NCBI RefSeq assembly: GCF_023101145.1
Contig: NZ_CP073714.1
Coordinates: 1,922,001-1,986,000, forward strand
Source of the DNA: Paenibacillus pabuli
GTDB taxonomy: Bacteria; Bacillota; Bacilli; Paenibacillales; Paenibacillaceae
Direction of reading: 5' to 3'
DNA length: 64,000 nucleotides
The notes beneath the pieces are model-generated. The model was not told the origin of the DNA and did not search any database. It saw only the letters and a list, made by a program, of their open reading frames with translations. Made by a program: the position numbers and the translations under genes. Numbering within the stretch: the first letter of the stretch is position 1; every line of letters begins with the position of its first letter. Shown here in pieces: positions 51,409-61,851 of the stretch.

Positions 51409-52409
51409 TTGGCAAATACATACGGGAAAAGCTCAGTTGGCTATTACTGCTTATAAGCATGCAGCTCATCATATTATTTGTGGCCTATATCGATACGTCC
51501 ATTCCATTCCGATCTGTAGCGTATATCGTTGCGCTGAATGTAGTGGTATGCATTGTATTTATCTGGGCGAGATATCCAAGAGAAACCCGCTTCTACAAAA
51601 GATTAACCACCTGGGATCACACCTATGATTCGGGGGATTTGGATATCGCGGAAAGTCCTTATGAACGGATTGTGCACGATGCCGTGACTTCCCAGACCGA
51701 GCGTTATCGGAAGGAGTCCTCGTCTCATTTTATTTTGCTGGAGCAGGAGAAGGATGAGATGTTGGCCTGGATTCACGAGGTGAAGACGCCCCTAACCGCG
51801 CTGCAACTCATGATTGAGCGTATGCCGGATGAAAAGCTTCAGGGCCAAATGACGTATGAATGGCTGCGCATTCATCAACTGCTTGATCAGCAGCTTCACC
51901 AGAAGCGTATTCCATTTATGCATAATGATTTGTTTCTGGAAGAAACAGAGCTTGAACCAATTTTGAATGGCGAGATCAGAGCTTTGAAGTCGTGGTGTAT
52001 ATCCAAACGGATTGGCTTCGAAGTGTCATTACATGTGGCCAAGGTGCTTACCGACAGCAAATGGTTGGGCTTTATTATACGGCAGCTTCTCAGCAATGCG
52101 GTGAAATATAGTCATTCCTCTGACATTGTCATTGAGAGCAAGGAACAGGATGGACACATCATATTGACCATTCAGGATTATGGACGAGGGATCGAAGCAC
52201 AGGATTTACCGCGTATCTTTGATAAAGGCTTCACTTCAACTCAAGGAAGACTGGAAGGAACGGCAACGGGAATGGGTTTGTATTTGACCAGACAGGTGGC
52301 ACAGACACTTCGTATAGACGTTAAGGTACAGTCTGCTTCCGGAGAGGGAACTAGCGTTAAGTTGATTTTCCCGCGAAAGAATGACATGATCCACCTTGCA
52401 GGCGTGTGA
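51405..52409 (+). CDS. bceS: Sensor histidine kinase, BceS-like (intramembrane sensing)
   Basis: A 334-residue kinase with two N-terminal helices (about residues 12-30 and 36-54) and almost no extracellular loop, the intramembrane-sensing layout of BceS. H124 is in '[12 protein letters not shown]', followed by N-box '[10 protein letters not shown]' and G-boxes '[11 protein letters not shown]' and 'TGMGLYLT'. BceS depends on the BceAB transporter for its stimulus. It overlaps the regulator by four bases. Confidence 0.92.
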   Translation: MIGKYIREKLSWLLLLISMQLIILFVAYIDTSIPFRSVAYIVALNVVVCIVFIWARYPRETRFYKRLTTWDHTYDSGDLDIAESPYERIVHDAVTSQTERYRKESSSHFILLEQEKDEMLAWIHEVKTPLTALQLMIERMPDEKLQGQMTYEWLRIHQLLDQQLHQKRIPFMHNDLFLEETELEPILNGEIRALKSWCISKRIGFEVSLHVAKVLTDSKWLGFIIRQLLSNAVKYSHSSDIVIESKEQDGHIILTIQDYGRGIEAQDLPRIFDKGFTSTQGRLEGTATGMGLYLTRQVAQTLRIDVKVQSASGEGTSVKLIFPRKNDMIHLAGV

Positions 52410-52422
52410 CAGCATTGTCACA
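52405..52422. promoter_or_regulatory. Perfect inverted repeat, candidate BceR operator before bceA
   Basis: TGTGACA, GCAT, TGTCACA is a perfect 7+4+7 inverted repeat at 52405-52422, with the core TGACA-N4-TGTCA like BceR-type boxes. It overlaps the end of bceS and lies 88 bases before bceA. A weak promoter (TTGGTT at 52429, GATAAA at 52453) follows it. Confidence 0.68.
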
Positions 52423-52509
52423 TGCTTTTTGGTTTTGTTCGGTGAATCGCAGGATAAATTGGAGCATCCCGCCTATGATGGAGATATACCAAAGAGGAGT
52501 GAGTGGGAT

Positions 52510-53265
52510 ATGTGGATACTGGAAGCCAAAAAAATTCATAAAGTCTATGGCAACAAACTAAATAAACAGGAAGTCCTCAAGGGGATAGATCTCGGGGTAA
52601 GTAAAGGCGAATTTGTTGGAATTATGGGACCTTCAGGTTCAGGGAAAACGACACTGCTGAATGTTCTTTCCTCGATCGATCGGGTAAGTCAGGGCACGAT
52701 TGACATTGAGGGCCAGGAATTCACCGGCATGAAGGAGAAACAGCTGGCTGAATTCCGCAAACATCATCTCGGCTTTATTTTTCAGGATTATAATCTGCTG
52801 GATACCCTCACGGTGAAGGAAAATGTATTGCTGCCGCTCTCCATTACGAATATTCCGAAGCATGAGGCACACCGGAAGTTCGAACAAATTGCCCGTGAAC
52901 TGGGCATATATGAGCTGAAAGACAAATATCCTTCCGAAATCTCGGGTGGACAGAAGCAGCGGACTTCGGCTGCACGTGCGTTTGTGCATGATCCCAGCAT
53001 TATTTTCGCTGATGAACCGACAGGTGCACTTGATTCTAAATCGGCTTCGGACCTGCTTGGCAAATTGAGTGATATGAACAGTAAACACCAGGCTACCATT
53101 ATTATGGTTACGCATGATCCGTTGGCCGCAAGTTATTGCAGCAGGGTGATATTCATCCGGGATGGTCAAATCTACACTCAATTAAATAAGGGAGATGAGT
53201 CCAGGCAATCCTTCTTCAATGACATTATCAAAACTCAGGGCGTATTGGGTGGTGTGCAGCCATGA
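52510..53265 (+). CDS. bceA: ABC transporter ATP-binding protein, BceA-like
   Basis: A 251-residue ATPase with Walker [11 protein letters not shown]-loop '[12 protein letters not shown]', signature '[15 protein letters not shown]' (ISGGQ rather than LSGGQ) and Walker B '[12 protein letters not shown]'. It partners BceB in detoxifying peptide antibiotics that bind lipid II-cycle intermediates, such as bacitracin. ATG 52510 follows AGAGGAG. It overlaps the permease gene by four bases. Confidence 0.93.
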   Translation: MWILEAKKIHKVYGNKLNKQEVLKGIDLGVSKGEFVGIMGPSGSGKTTLLNVLSSIDRVSQGTIDIEGQEFTGMKEKQLAEFRKHHLGFIFQDYNLLDTLTVKENVLLPLSITNIPKHEAHRKFEQIARELGIYELKDKYPSEISGGQKQRTSAARAFVHDPSIIFADEPTGALDSKSASDLLGKLSDMNSKHQATIIMVTHDPLAASYCSRVIFIRDGQIYTQLNKGDESRQSFFNDIIKTQGVLGGVQP

Positions 53266-55187
53266 GTCTGAACTACATCATTTTTCGCAATCTGAGGAAG
53301 AACCTGAGAAATTATTATCTTTACGTCTTTGCCCTGATCTTTAGTGTGGCGCTGTATTTTTCCTTTGTAACGCTGCAATATGATCCCTCCATGAATGAGG
53401 TTGCTGAATCAACGAAAGGAGCTGCTGGAATAGGCGCATCCTCCGTGTTGCTGATTGTCATTGTGGGCATTTTTCTGCTCTACGCCAATACGATCTTTAT
53501 CAAGCGACGCAGTAAGGAGATTGGTTTGTTTCAGCTGATTGGACTGACGAAGGGAAGAATTTTTGGCATCTTGAGTGCGGAGAATTGCATTCTCTACTTC
53601 GGCTCTATGGTGATTGGTATTGTGATTGGGTTTCTCGGTTCCAAGCTGATATTGATGATTTTGTTCAAAATTATTAGCGTTGATGCAATTACGAAGCTGT
53701 ACTTCTCACCAATGGCGCTGGTACAGACGCTTATTGTATTTGCTGCGTTGTACCTGCTCATCATGCTGATGAATTATACCTTTATCCGGGCACAGAGCAT
53801 CCTTTCACTATTTCGGGTGTCTTCTACAACGGAGCAGCAAGTACAGAAGTTGTCTGTGGGGCAGATTCTGATCGGCATCATGGGTATTGTCCTGATCGTG
53901 TTTGGATATGCTTTGTCTGCTCGATTGTTCAGTGGCGAGGAATTGGATATGCAGCAGTTAATGTACATGATGATTTTAATTCTGTTTTCGGTCATTTTGG
54001 GGACCTATCTGTTCTATAAAGGTTCCGTCAGTTTTCTCTTTAATCTGATCCGCAGAAGCAAAAAAGGTTATCTCTCTATTAACGAGGTATTATCGTTATC
54101 CTCCATCATGTTTCGCATGAAGTCGAATGCCTTGCTGCTGACCATTATTACTACCGTATCGGCACTCGCCATAGGCATGTTGTCGCTCAGTTACATTTCC
54201 TATTATTCGGCAGAGGCGCAAGCCAAGGAAAGTCTGCCAGAAGATTTTTCATTTGCTCAGGCTAATGTGAAAAATCGTTTTGTAGCCGAACTGGATAACA
54301 AACAAATTCCATATGAAGAAAAGCACAGGCAACCTTTGTATATTGAAATTGATGCACATCAGGTGATGGATGATTCTCTAACGAATGAACTATTGTTCAG
54401 TAGTGTAGTTAGTGACAATATGGTGGATAACATCGACCTGAAACCAGGCGAAGTCATTTTCATGGGATATGGAAATGTGATTCAGCAGTTAATTTCAATT
54501 CAGGAGAAAGGCCCAATTGTTCTACACGGGTTGAAGCAGGCTATTGACCAAAAATTGATCGGAACTACCAAACAGGGAGTGCTTCCTGTATATTACACCA
54601 AAGGTACGCCTGTTGCGGTTGTGGATGAATCGGTTTATGCGGAGCTTGCGCAGGATCTTGACCCGAAACTTCAAAAAGGGGAAGCGACCGATTATTACGG
54701 TGTGCAAATTACAGATCCAGGGCAAGATGAGAATGCATACGCCATTTTTGCAGATATGAAATTGAAGGCTCCGAGTTTCTCCCAGATCGAATTCAGAAAT
54801 AACCAGCGTACCAGTATGGGCCTAATCATGTTCATTGTTGGTTTCCTGGGTTTAACCTTCCTGATTACATCCGGGTGCATCCTCTATTTCAAACAAATGA
54901 ATGAGAGCGAAGAGGAGAAATCGAACTATACGATTCTGAGAAAACTTGGATTTACGCAAGGCAATCTGTTACGCGGAATCCAGTTCAAGCAGTTGTTTAA
55001 TTTCGGCATTCCACTTGTTGTGGGACTGAGCCATAGTTATTTTGCCGTGAAATCAGGCTGGTTCTTCTTTGGTACAGAACTGGTCACACCTACGGTAATC
55101 GTCATGATTGTGTATACGTTGTTGTATTCAATCTTCGGCCTGTTGTCCGTATTGTATTACAAACGTGTGATTAAAGAATCATTGTAG
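53262..55187 (+). CDS. bceB: ABC transporter permease, BceB-like
   Basis: A 641-residue permease with ten predicted transmembrane helices: one at the N-terminus, three at about 57-180, two at 198-255, one at about 285-310, then a large extracellular domain of about 200 residues (about 310-520) and three C-terminal helices. This is the BceB fold; the extracellular domain determines antibiotic recognition and signalling to BceS. The specific peptide is unknown. A strong terminator follows. Confidence 0.92.
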   Translation: MSLNYIIFRNLRKNLRNYYLYVFALIFSVALYFSFVTLQYDPSMNEVAESTKGAAGIGASSVLLIVIVGIFLLYANTIFIKRRSKEIGLFQLIGLTKGRIFGILSAENCILYFGSMVIGIVIGFLGSKLILMILFKIISVDAITKLYFSPMALVQTLIVFAALYLLIMLMNYTFIRAQSILSLFRVSSTTEQQVQKLSVGQILIGIMGIVLIVFGYALSARLFSGEELDMQQLMYMMILILFSVILGTYLFYKGSVSFLFNLIRRSKKGYLSINEVLSLSSIMFRMKSNALLLTIITTVSALAIGMLSLSYISYYSAEAQAKESLPEDFSFAQANVKNRFVAELDNKQIPYEEKHRQPLYIEIDAHQVMDDSLTNELLFSSVVSDNMVDNIDLKPGEVIFMGYGNVIQQLISIQEKGPIVLHGLKQAIDQKLIGTTKQGVLPVYYTKGTPVAVVDESVYAELAQDLDPKLQKGEATDYYGVQITDPGQDENAYAIFADMKLKAPSFSQIEFRNNQRTSMGLIMFIVGFLGLTFLITSGCILYFKQMNESEEEKSNYTILRKLGFTQGNLLRGIQFKQLFNFGIPLVVGLSHSYFAVKSGWFFFGTELVTPTVIVMIVYTLLYSIFGLLSVLYYKRVIKESL

Positions 55188-55217
55188 ATCAAATAGTAAG
55201 GAACAGAGGATTACATT

Positions 55218-55268
55218 AAGAAAGAGTAACTGTGTGAAGTACAGTTTGCTCTTTCTTTTTTTTTTTGT
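55218..55268 (+). terminator. Rho-independent terminator of the Bce operon
   Basis: AAGAAAGAG with CTCTTTCTT, and an inner ACTGT/ACAGT, followed by a run of about twelve Ts. Confidence 0.93.
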
Positions 55269-55301
55269 GAAGGCTATGTTAAATCGTGTTGCTTATCCAA
55301 A

Positions 55302-55805
55302 TCATTTTATTGTATTTGCTATTTCAATTAATGTTTGGTGATCGTATAACGGTTCAAGATTATTATTTTTCCCTGAAACAAGAGAGTAAGTTAAACCCTC
55401 ATTTCTCCAATAAATGGCGTTAACATGTTCGTCTCCTTGGTCCCACGTCTGCGAACCGTTAGCTAATTTTAGTCCTTTTTTTCCATTTGGAGGCGTATCA
55501 GCCTTTGAGTTTGTCATCATGAGAATCAAGGTCAATCCTTCATCGGTATTTTCATACGTGATTTCCACAGCATCAAATGTACCATTGGTATCTAAAACTC
55601 TTGCTGATTTTTGATCAACATGGAATGGAACGGACGGCTGTTTCAATTCAAACGGAATCTTAGCTTCCGCATCTTCAATTGAAATCTCAACTGGAGGACT
55701 CCAAACCGATTGCTTGTTCGGTTGATGACTTTCCACTTTTTGTGAGCAGGCAAACAATAAAAGAGGTATCGTACATAGGAATAGTAACTTACTTACAGCT
55801 TTCAT
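55302..55805 (-). CDS. Lipoprotein, unknown function
   Basis: A 167-residue lipoprotein with signal 'KLLFLCTIPLLLFAC', lipobox Cys at about residue 20. The mature part has 'SIEDAEAKIPFELKQPSVPF' and 'GTFDAVEITYENTDEGLTLI'. It resembles DUF4367-like anti-sigma-factor-associated domains in its 'EAxxxxPFxLxxP' motif, but that is weak. Reads minus, opposite to the Bce operon. A GAGGTGATGAA site precedes ATG 55805. Confidence 0.7.
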   Translation of the reverse strand: MKAVSKLLFLCTIPLLLFACSQKVESHQPNKQSVWSPPVEISIEDAEAKIPFELKQPSVPFHVDQKSARVLDTNGTFDAVEITYENTDEGLTLILMMTNSKADTPPNGKKGLKLANGSQTWDQGDEHVNAIYWRNEGLTYSLVSGKNNNLEPLYDHQTLIEIANTIK

Positions 55806-56022
55806 TTCATCACCTCGATATGAGAATAGTTAATTTCTATTACGTTTCCATTAGATGGAAAGTTGCATGATCCTTCCTGTGAAGTCTGAAAGATAAAGCC
55901 GCTCACACGTTTTTCCCATCATATTTGAAGCGGTAATAGTCTAAGCCTTTTGTGAAAAAAAGGAGGATGGCACGAGGGTGGAGAAATCACAACATATGGA
56001 GTGAAAAAGAGGGAGGGTTTCC

Positions 56023-56610
56023 ATGAACCTGGCTAACAAAATCACCCTGGCGAGAATGGCATTGATTCCATTGTTTATGTTGTGCTTTATCCCGTTTCCG
56101 TCTTGGATACAGGAGTCGAGTGAGTTTATTCGTTTTTTGGATCAGCATGGCTTGGTGATAGGAGTTATTATTTTTGCAATAGCTGCAGGTACGGATAAGC
56201 TGGATGGGTATGTGGCAAGAAAATATAATCAAATCACCAATCTGGGAAAATTGCTTGATCCACTGGCAGATAAACTGTTGATTTCGGTTGCTCTGATCAT
56301 GATGGTTCAGGAGAATCTGATCGGTTCATGGATTGCTGTGATCATTATTGGACGTGAAATTGTCATCACAGCGCTGCGTATGATTGCTACTGAACAGGGA
56401 ATTGCTCTGGCTGCTGATCGATATGGCAAGATTAAAATGGTGCTCCAGGTGGCAGCTATCATCACTGTGTTATTGAATAATGCTCCGTTTAGTTTGCTGA
56501 CTGATGTGCGGATTGATATGATTTTATTATGGCTGGCGGCAGGAGTTACGCTGTTATCGGGATTGAACTATATCGTGGTGAACTATAAGTTGCTTCACAA
56601 CGGAAGATAG
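56023..56610 (+). CDS. pgsA: CDP-alcohol phosphatidyltransferase, PgsA-like
   Basis: A 195-residue integral membrane enzyme, probably CDP-diacylglycerol-glycerol-3-phosphate 3-phosphatidyltransferase, the first step of phosphatidylglycerol synthesis. The motif D58-x2-D61-G-x2-A-R-x8-G75-x3-D79-x3-D83 is complete ('LDGYVARKYNQ' then 'GKLLDPLADKLL'). Other helices fill the rest. ATG 56023 follows GGGAGGG. Main pgsA genes of Bacillales usually sit near recA/cinA, so this isolated copy is probably a second one. Confidence 0.88.
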   Translation: MNLANKITLARMALIPLFMLCFIPFPSWIQESSEFIRFLDQHGLVIGVIIFAIAAGTDKLDGYVARKYNQITNLGKLLDPLADKLLISVALIMMVQENLIGSWIAVIIIGREIVITALRMIATEQGIALAADRYGKIKMVLQVAAIITVLLNNAPFSLLTDVRIDMILLWLAAGVTLLSGLNYIVVNYKLLHNGR

Positions 56611-56648
56611 GAAGAGTCAAGGGAATCATGGTCCTCAATACAATTGTT

Positions 56649-56680
56649 AACCCTGCATTATTATGCAGGGTTTCTTTGTC
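56649..56680 (+). terminator. Rho-independent terminator after the pgsA-like gene
   Basis: AACCCTGCAT pairs perfectly with ATGCAGGGTT with a four-base loop, followed by TCTTTG. Confidence 0.88.
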
Positions 56681-56800
56681 GTTACTTCTGTTCAAAAATG
56701 TGTGGGGCATAGCCGGGGTTCCTAGTATACTTAGTGTATCTGAATGTACATACAATGAATCGGAAAACAGGCACCATGGTGCTGATTATGGAGGATCTCA

Positions 56801-59470
56801 ATGCAACAGGAACATAATACTGGTCTCCACGGGGACTGGCTTCAATTTATGATTTTAACAACCAAACTGGAACTGCCACCCTTGCCAGCGGATACAATGG
56901 ATCGTCCAAGGCTCAATGTGCATCTCGAAGAATTGTTCCAAACCAAAGTTACCTTGTTGACTGCCCCGGCGGGTTCAGGAAAATCAACACTTCTTGGCAG
57001 CTGGGTGAGAAGTGAAGCAGTACATGCGGCATGTGTCTGCCTGGATGATAAAGATCAGGACCCGCTTCAGTTTTGGCTTTACATTATTCATGCACTGGAT
57101 CGAGTGAGAGAGGGGCTCTGTGGAGAAGTCCTGCCACACTTTTTACAACGGTATCCCATAGATCCAAGTTCAGCATTAATATTATTATTGAACCGCGTTG
57201 CTCTGACCAGTCAACATACACTGCTCATTCTGGATGACTATCATGCAGTAACCCGGCCCGAGATTCATGAGCAGATGCAGTACTTTATTGAAAATCTTCC
57301 CCGCTCTATTCATCTGATACTGTCAAGTCGCACCTATCCTCCCTTCAAGCTTGAGAAGCTGCGTCTGCGAGGGGAATTGAAGCAATTAACGCTTCAGGAA
57401 CTGGCGTTTACGGCAGAAGAAGGTATTGAATTTTGCCAGGAAATTATGCAATTGGATATTGCCGGGGGGGATGCGCGTGGCTGGGTACAACAGACAGAAG
57501 GCTGGGCTGCCGGATTGAAGCTGCTTGCTTTATCTCACGCATTGGGTGCAAACTCGTTGGTCGGCCCAATACATGAGATATCGTCTTCTCTGACTCATGA
57601 AGTTCAAGGACAGACGGGGCAGAGATCGATTTCGGAGTATCTGCTGGAAGAGGTGTTTCAGCGTCAGTCACCGGAAATGCAGCGGTTTCTGCTTCGAACA
57701 GCGATCACGAGAAGAATGAACAGCGGTCTATGCCAGGTATTAAGTGGTATGCAGGAAGCTCCGCAATTGTTAAGACAGCTGGAGAAGGAACATCTTTTCC
57801 TTATTCCGCTTGATCGGGAAGCGAACTGGTATCGTTATCATCATTTGTTCTCTGCATTCCTAAAGCGTGAACTGGCCCGCTATGGCACAGATCAGGTGAA
57901 TGAATTGCATGTCCTTGCTGCACATTGGTATGAGCAGCAAGGATACCCCGCTGAAGCGCTGGATCATTATATTCTCGGACAGCATATGCAGGATGCAGCC
58001 AGACTGTTGGAAGAGTTGTTTGCCCATTTTATTATGGGAGAGTGGTGGACGCTCCGGCGGTACTTCGATGTTTTGCCACTGGAAATTGTGAAGGCACGTC
58101 CAAAATTATATATGTCCTACCTGTTTCTTGTTGCGCGTGAAATGCCTTATGGACAGATGGTGAAGCAGCTTGATGAACTGGAACACGTCATCCGGGTGCA
58201 TCTGCAAGGTCAGCTTGAACCTGAGATTATCGGGTATTTGTTGCAAGTCGTTTGTGTGATGCGAGCCTACATGGCATATCTGAACAGAGATTTGGAGGGG
58301 CTGGCTCATTATTTGGTGTCCTACATTGAACAGGGATATCCCGACGATATTGCCTTTCAGTATATGGACTATGATCGGAGAGAAAGCATGCGTCTACGCA
58401 GCTTTCATGGCGTGAATGGCTACTTGAGGCGTGGGGAAGCTTGCTTCGCTAAGATTACAGAACGTTGGTATGCTGAACATGCCTATGTAACGTCGTACTA
58501 TGGTGTCGGATATGGTGAAATTTTAATGGAACAGGATCGATTACCAGAAGCGGTATGTTATTCGGACCGAGCGCTTGAAGTGGCTTTACAGATCAAGGTA
58601 GCTGCGCTGCTCGTTCCTGCGTATGTACTCAAGGCCAGACTTGAACTTACACTGGGCAGACCGGAGGAAGGTATGAAGCTGCTTCAACAGGTTACGGGTT
58701 TATTATCTGTGAAGGATATGGATTACTGGCAGCCAGCACTGGAAGCCCATCAACACCGAATTTTACTTGAAATGAGTCCTGTGGAATCGGCCCAAACCAT
58801 TCTGGTTAAGGCAGTAGGCGAAGATCGTATGGCCGCTGAGACCAGCTGTGATCAGATCTTCCATGCCATGGTCCGTATACGTGCGATGATCGTCCTTGAG
58901 CAGTATGATCTTGCGCGAGAGGAACTGGGACGAATTCGCAAGCAAACTGAAGAGCGTGACTGGCTAACTGAACAGGTAGAGTGTGCTCTGCTGGAGTCAA
59001 TCATGCTGCAAAAACAAGGCATCTCCGATGCTAGTGTTGCAGCTTTATCGCGTGCTCTGGTGCTGGGGGGACCGGAAGGATATATCCGTTCATTCGTTGC
59101 TGAAGGTGAGCAGATGAAGCGACTGCTGCAGCAATATCTGTATCTTCTCCGTACGAAGGCGATACAGGATCAAGGTGTGAAAATGGCTTATGTGAAGCGA
59201 TTATTATCGGCATTCGCAAGAGACAAACGGGCAAGGGGCCTCTCCTCTGTAGGGGAGGCAAACCCGGATACGAAGGAAGTGGGTCTAAGCCCGATGGAGC
59301 AAAAAATATTCGGTTATATCGCTGAGGGCCTTACAAGCAAACAGATTGCTGCCGAGTTTGGTATCTCACCTGGCACTGTTAATACACATATTCGCCGAGT
59401 GTTCGCAAAGCTGGGTGCGAGTAGTCGTACGCATGCTGTGCAAATTGCTGAGCAGCGGGGATTGTTATAA
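56801..59470 (+). CDS. MalT-like LuxR family regulator (LAL)
   Basis: An 889-residue transcription activator of the large ATP-binding LuxR type. Residues 55-63 are Walker A APAGSGKST, followed by a STAND NTPase (Walker B 'TLLILDDYHAV'), a helical TPR-like middle section of about 400 residues, and a C-terminal LuxR helix-turn-helix ('LSPMEQKIFGYIAEGLTSKQ' and 'GTVNTHIRRVFAKL'). Like MalT it probably needs an inducer. Next gene is an SLH protein, which may be its target, though a terminator separates them. Confidence 0.88.
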   Translation: MQQEHNTGLHGDWLQFMILTTKLELPPLPADTMDRPRLNVHLEELFQTKVTLLTAPAGSGKSTLLGSWVRSEAVHAACVCLDDKDQDPLQFWLYIIHALDRVREGLCGEVLPHFLQRYPIDPSSALILLLNRVALTSQHTLLILDDYHAVTRPEIHEQMQYFIENLPRSIHLILSSRTYPPFKLEKLRLRGELKQLTLQELAFTAEEGIEFCQEIMQLDIAGGDARGWVQQTEGWAAGLKLLALSHALGANSLVGPIHEISSSLTHEVQGQTGQRSISEYLLEEVFQRQSPEMQRFLLRTAITRRMNSGLCQVLSGMQEAPQLLRQLEKEHLFLIPLDREANWYRYHHLFSAFLKRELARYGTDQVNELHVLAAHWYEQQGYPAEALDHYILGQHMQDAARLLEELFAHFIMGEWWTLRRYFDVLPLEIVKARPKLYMSYLFLVAREMPYGQMVKQLDELEHVIRVHLQGQLEPEIIGYLLQVVCVMRAYMAYLNRDLEGLAHYLVSYIEQGYPDDIAFQYMDYDRRESMRLRSFHGVNGYLRRGEACFAKITERWYAEHAYVTSYYGVGYGEILMEQDRLPEAVCYSDRALEVALQIKVAALLVPAYVLKARLELTLGRPEEGMKLLQQVTGLLSVKDMDYWQPALEAHQHRILLEMSPVESAQTILVKAVGEDRMAAETSCDQIFHAMVRIRAMIVLEQYDLAREELGRIRKQTEERDWLTEQVECALLESIMLQKQGISDASVAALSRALVLGGPEGYIRSFVAEGEQMKRLLQQYLYLLRTKAIQDQGVKMAYVKRLLSAFARDKRARGLSSVGEANPDTKEVGLSPMEQKIFGYIAEGLTSKQIAAEFGISPGTVNTHIRRVFAKLGASSRTHAVQIAEQRGLL

Positions 59471-59484
59471 TGTGATGAAACAAT

Positions 59485-59508
59485 GTCTACTCTTTTGTAG
59501 ACTGTTTT
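59485..59508 (+). terminator. Small terminator after the LuxR gene
   Basis: GTCTAC pairs with GTAGAC around TCTTTT, followed by TGTTTT. Confidence 0.65.
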
Positions 59509-59605
59509 CGAACTAAGGTCTTTCCTACAATGAAGATAATCAATTAACGCTGACGAGCCTTTGCTGACATCAGGGTTATGTTCATGTGGGAGGTAACATA
59601 AAGAG

Positions 59606-61693
59606 ATGTTAACACGTATATCCAAACGAAAAGTTCGTACAACAAATAAGATTCGTAGAGTTTCGCCTTATTGGGCAGCCCTTCTGTCTTTATCAGTCAT
59701 TGCTGTTCCCGGAACAGTGAGTGCAGCTGCCGATGAAGTAAGCATTCGTGATTTGCAGCAGGCAGCACCGTGGGCCAGGCAAGCCATTGAAAGGGCTGCT
59801 GAGCAACAGATGATTCTGACGGATGAAGCAGGAAATTTCAACCCGGGTGCAACGTTGACAAGAGGTGACCTTGCTTACACCCTTGCACAACTACTGGATA
59901 TGAACTTGCTGACGTCGGCTCCGCTTCCTAATCTGTTATTTAAGGATATGGATAATTACGAAGAGAATGTATCCTATATTCAAGCTCTCAAATTGGCCGG
60001 AATTATGAATGGTTATCCGGATGGAACGTTTCGTCCTGGCGGTCTGGTGACAAGGGAAGAACTGGCTACGACGATCATTCGCGCGCTTAAAATCAAGGGA
60101 TATGATGAAGCATTAAATTTGACCAAACCTTTATCTTTTAAGGACACAACTCACATTAGTGCCTGGGCTTTGCCAAGTGTACAACAGGCGGTTGAATTGG
60201 GGATCTTGAAAGGGGAGAATGGAAACTTTGCTCCCAAGCGCTCTACTTCCAGGCAGGAAATGGCCGTAATCGCATTACGCACAACCGAAGTTATTAAAGC
60301 ACTTGATGAAGCTGCGAGCCAGGGGGGAACCAATCCGGAATCCAATTCTAATGAGCCAGGAAAGGTAACTGAAGTGCAGGGTACAACTTCAGGCGGCAAT
60401 AACCCAGGAAACGCAAACGGTAATTCTGGGGCGACGCCAGGAAATGGAAGTGGAAATGGAAACGGAAGCGGAAGCACGGGTGGAGGAAGTGGATCCACGC
60501 CTACCAATCCGACGAATCCTTCCACTCCTTCCAACCCAGGTACAGGGAACAAGGCTCCGGTGGTCAGAAGTGGCGGTCTGCCAGATCAGGAACTTACCTT
60601 GGATCACAACTCACTGGACTGGCAAGCCTCTTCTTATTTTAGTGATCCAGATGGTGATGAACTGCAGTTCAGTATCATAGCAGGAGATGAAGCCATCGTT
60701 TCTTCCACGGTGGTGGGCCAAGTGATTCGACTTGTACCACAGGCTGCTGGTGAAACAACGCTGACGATCAAAGCTGTCGATGATCAGGGCGCAAGTGTCA
60801 CCGCGCAGCTTAAGGTTAAGGTACAGGCCAATACGATAAGCCGCCAATTCCCTGATCCACATCTCGCAGGAGCCATTGCTTATTGGTTGCAAAAGGATGT
60901 GGATGATCCGCTGACCAAAGATGAATTGGTGGAAGCTCTCATTCAGACGAATGGTGGATTGTATGCGAGGAATGCAGGCATTTCCGATCTAACCGGAGTG
61001 GAGATATTCAAAGGCATGAATATAACCGAAATAGATCTGTCCGGAAACGAAATAAGCAAGGCGGATGCCTCTGGATTCGATCGCTTGAATTGGCTGGATT
61101 TATCAGGTAACCAACTGACGGAGATCAATGTTACTGGACTGAATCAGCTGGAATATCTGAATCTCGCGAACAATCGACTTTCTTTATTGGATGTGAACGG
61201 ACTACATTCCTTGCAGGAACTTGATATGAATAGTAATGAGCTTGTTCATTTACCTGTTGGCGTTGCTGAACTGTCTGATTTGCAATACTTGAATGTAAAT
61301 GACAACTCCATACGCCTGAGAGAAGAGCCTGATTTCACTTTGCATCAGACATTGCTGCAACGTTTGTCCATGTATGATTTTGATGATGCTCCCCCTGTAC
61401 TGGTGGAGGCGCCTGCGGGTAATACCGCTTATGTTGGTGAAGAAGAGACCGAGATCGACCTGGTATACATGTTTGAAGATGAAGATGACGAGAGTTCGAC
61501 ACTGGTTCTCACTGCGGATTCAGCAGATCCACAGCTGGCTGAAGTCAGGATGGAAGGACAGAAGTTATACGTTAAAGCTCTTGGATTGAGTGAGACCCCG
61601 ATTCGGATTTACGTGCAGGCAAGAGACATATTGGGCAAAATGGATTCAGGATATGTAGAAGTCATGCTCAAGATGAGAGAAGAATTGCTTTGA
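59606..61693 (+). CDS. SLH-domain surface protein with Ig-like and leucine-rich repeats
   Basis: A 695-residue secreted surface protein. Signal peptide residues 1-40 ('PGTVSA' cleavage). Three SLH modules cover about 45-105, 106-170 and 171-230 ('MNGYPDGTFRPGGLVTREEL', 'KGENGNFAPKRSTSRQEM'), which anchor it to pyruvylated secondary wall polymer. A Gly/Asn/Ser/Pro-rich linker at about 240-316 follows, then an Ig/cadherin-like domain (about 317-405), leucine-rich repeats in about 455-575 ('LNWLDLSGNQLTEI', 'LEYLNLANNRLSLL') and a final beta domain. The LRR part could bind host, plant or other ligands; unknown. Confidence 0.88.
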   Translation: MLTRISKRKVRTTNKIRRVSPYWAALLSLSVIAVPGTVSAAADEVSIRDLQQAAPWARQAIERAAEQQMILTDEAGNFNPGATLTRGDLAYTLAQLLDMNLLTSAPLPNLLFKDMDNYEENVSYIQALKLAGIMNGYPDGTFRPGGLVTREELATTIIRALKIKGYDEALNLTKPLSFKDTTHISAWALPSVQQAVELGILKGENGNFAPKRSTSRQEMAVIALRTTEVIKALDEAASQGGTNPESNSNEPGKVTEVQGTTSGGNNPGNANGNSGATPGNGSGNGNGSGSTGGGSGSTPTNPTNPSTPSNPGTGNKAPVVRSGGLPDQELTLDHNSLDWQASSYFSDPDGDELQFSIIAGDEAIVSSTVVGQVIRLVPQAAGETTLTIKAVDDQGASVTAQLKVKVQANTISRQFPDPHLAGAIAYWLQKDVDDPLTKDELVEALIQTNGGLYARNAGISDLTGVEIFKGMNITEIDLSGNEISKADASGFDRLNWLDLSGNQLTEINVTGLNQLEYLNLANNRLSLLDVNGLHSLQELDMNSNELVHLPVGVAELSDLQYLNVNDNSIRLREEPDFTLHQTLLQRLSMYDFDDAPPVLVEAPAGNTAYVGEEETEIDLVYMFEDEDDESSTLVLTADSADPQLAEVRMEGQKLYVKALGLSETPIRIYVQARDILGKMDSGYVEVMLKMREELL

Positions 61694-61720
61694 AATAACG
61701 AATTGAATAAATAGTACGTT

Positions 61721-61755
61721 GAACGCATCTCCCATGGAGGTGCGTTGTTTTATTT
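61721..61755 (+). terminator. Rho-independent terminator after the SLH gene
   Basis: AACGCA(T)CTCC pairs with GGAG(G)TGCGTT around CAT, followed by GTTTTATTTT. Confidence 0.85.
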
Positions 61756-61851
61756 TATATGGAATCAGATCATGTTAAAATATGCAAGAAACGAATACGG
61801 CTGCGATTGACAACGTCATACGACGATCAACTGGAAAGAAGGAACACTCTC

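Noticed and set aside
52639..53181. Minus-strand frame of 180 codons
   Set aside because: Antisense to the BceA-like ATPase with no SD or recognisable domain.
60151..60552. Proline-rich minus-strand frame of 133 codons
   Set aside because: It is antisense to the Gly/Asn/Ser linker of the SLH protein; low-complexity DNA gives long antisense frames and there is no RBS.
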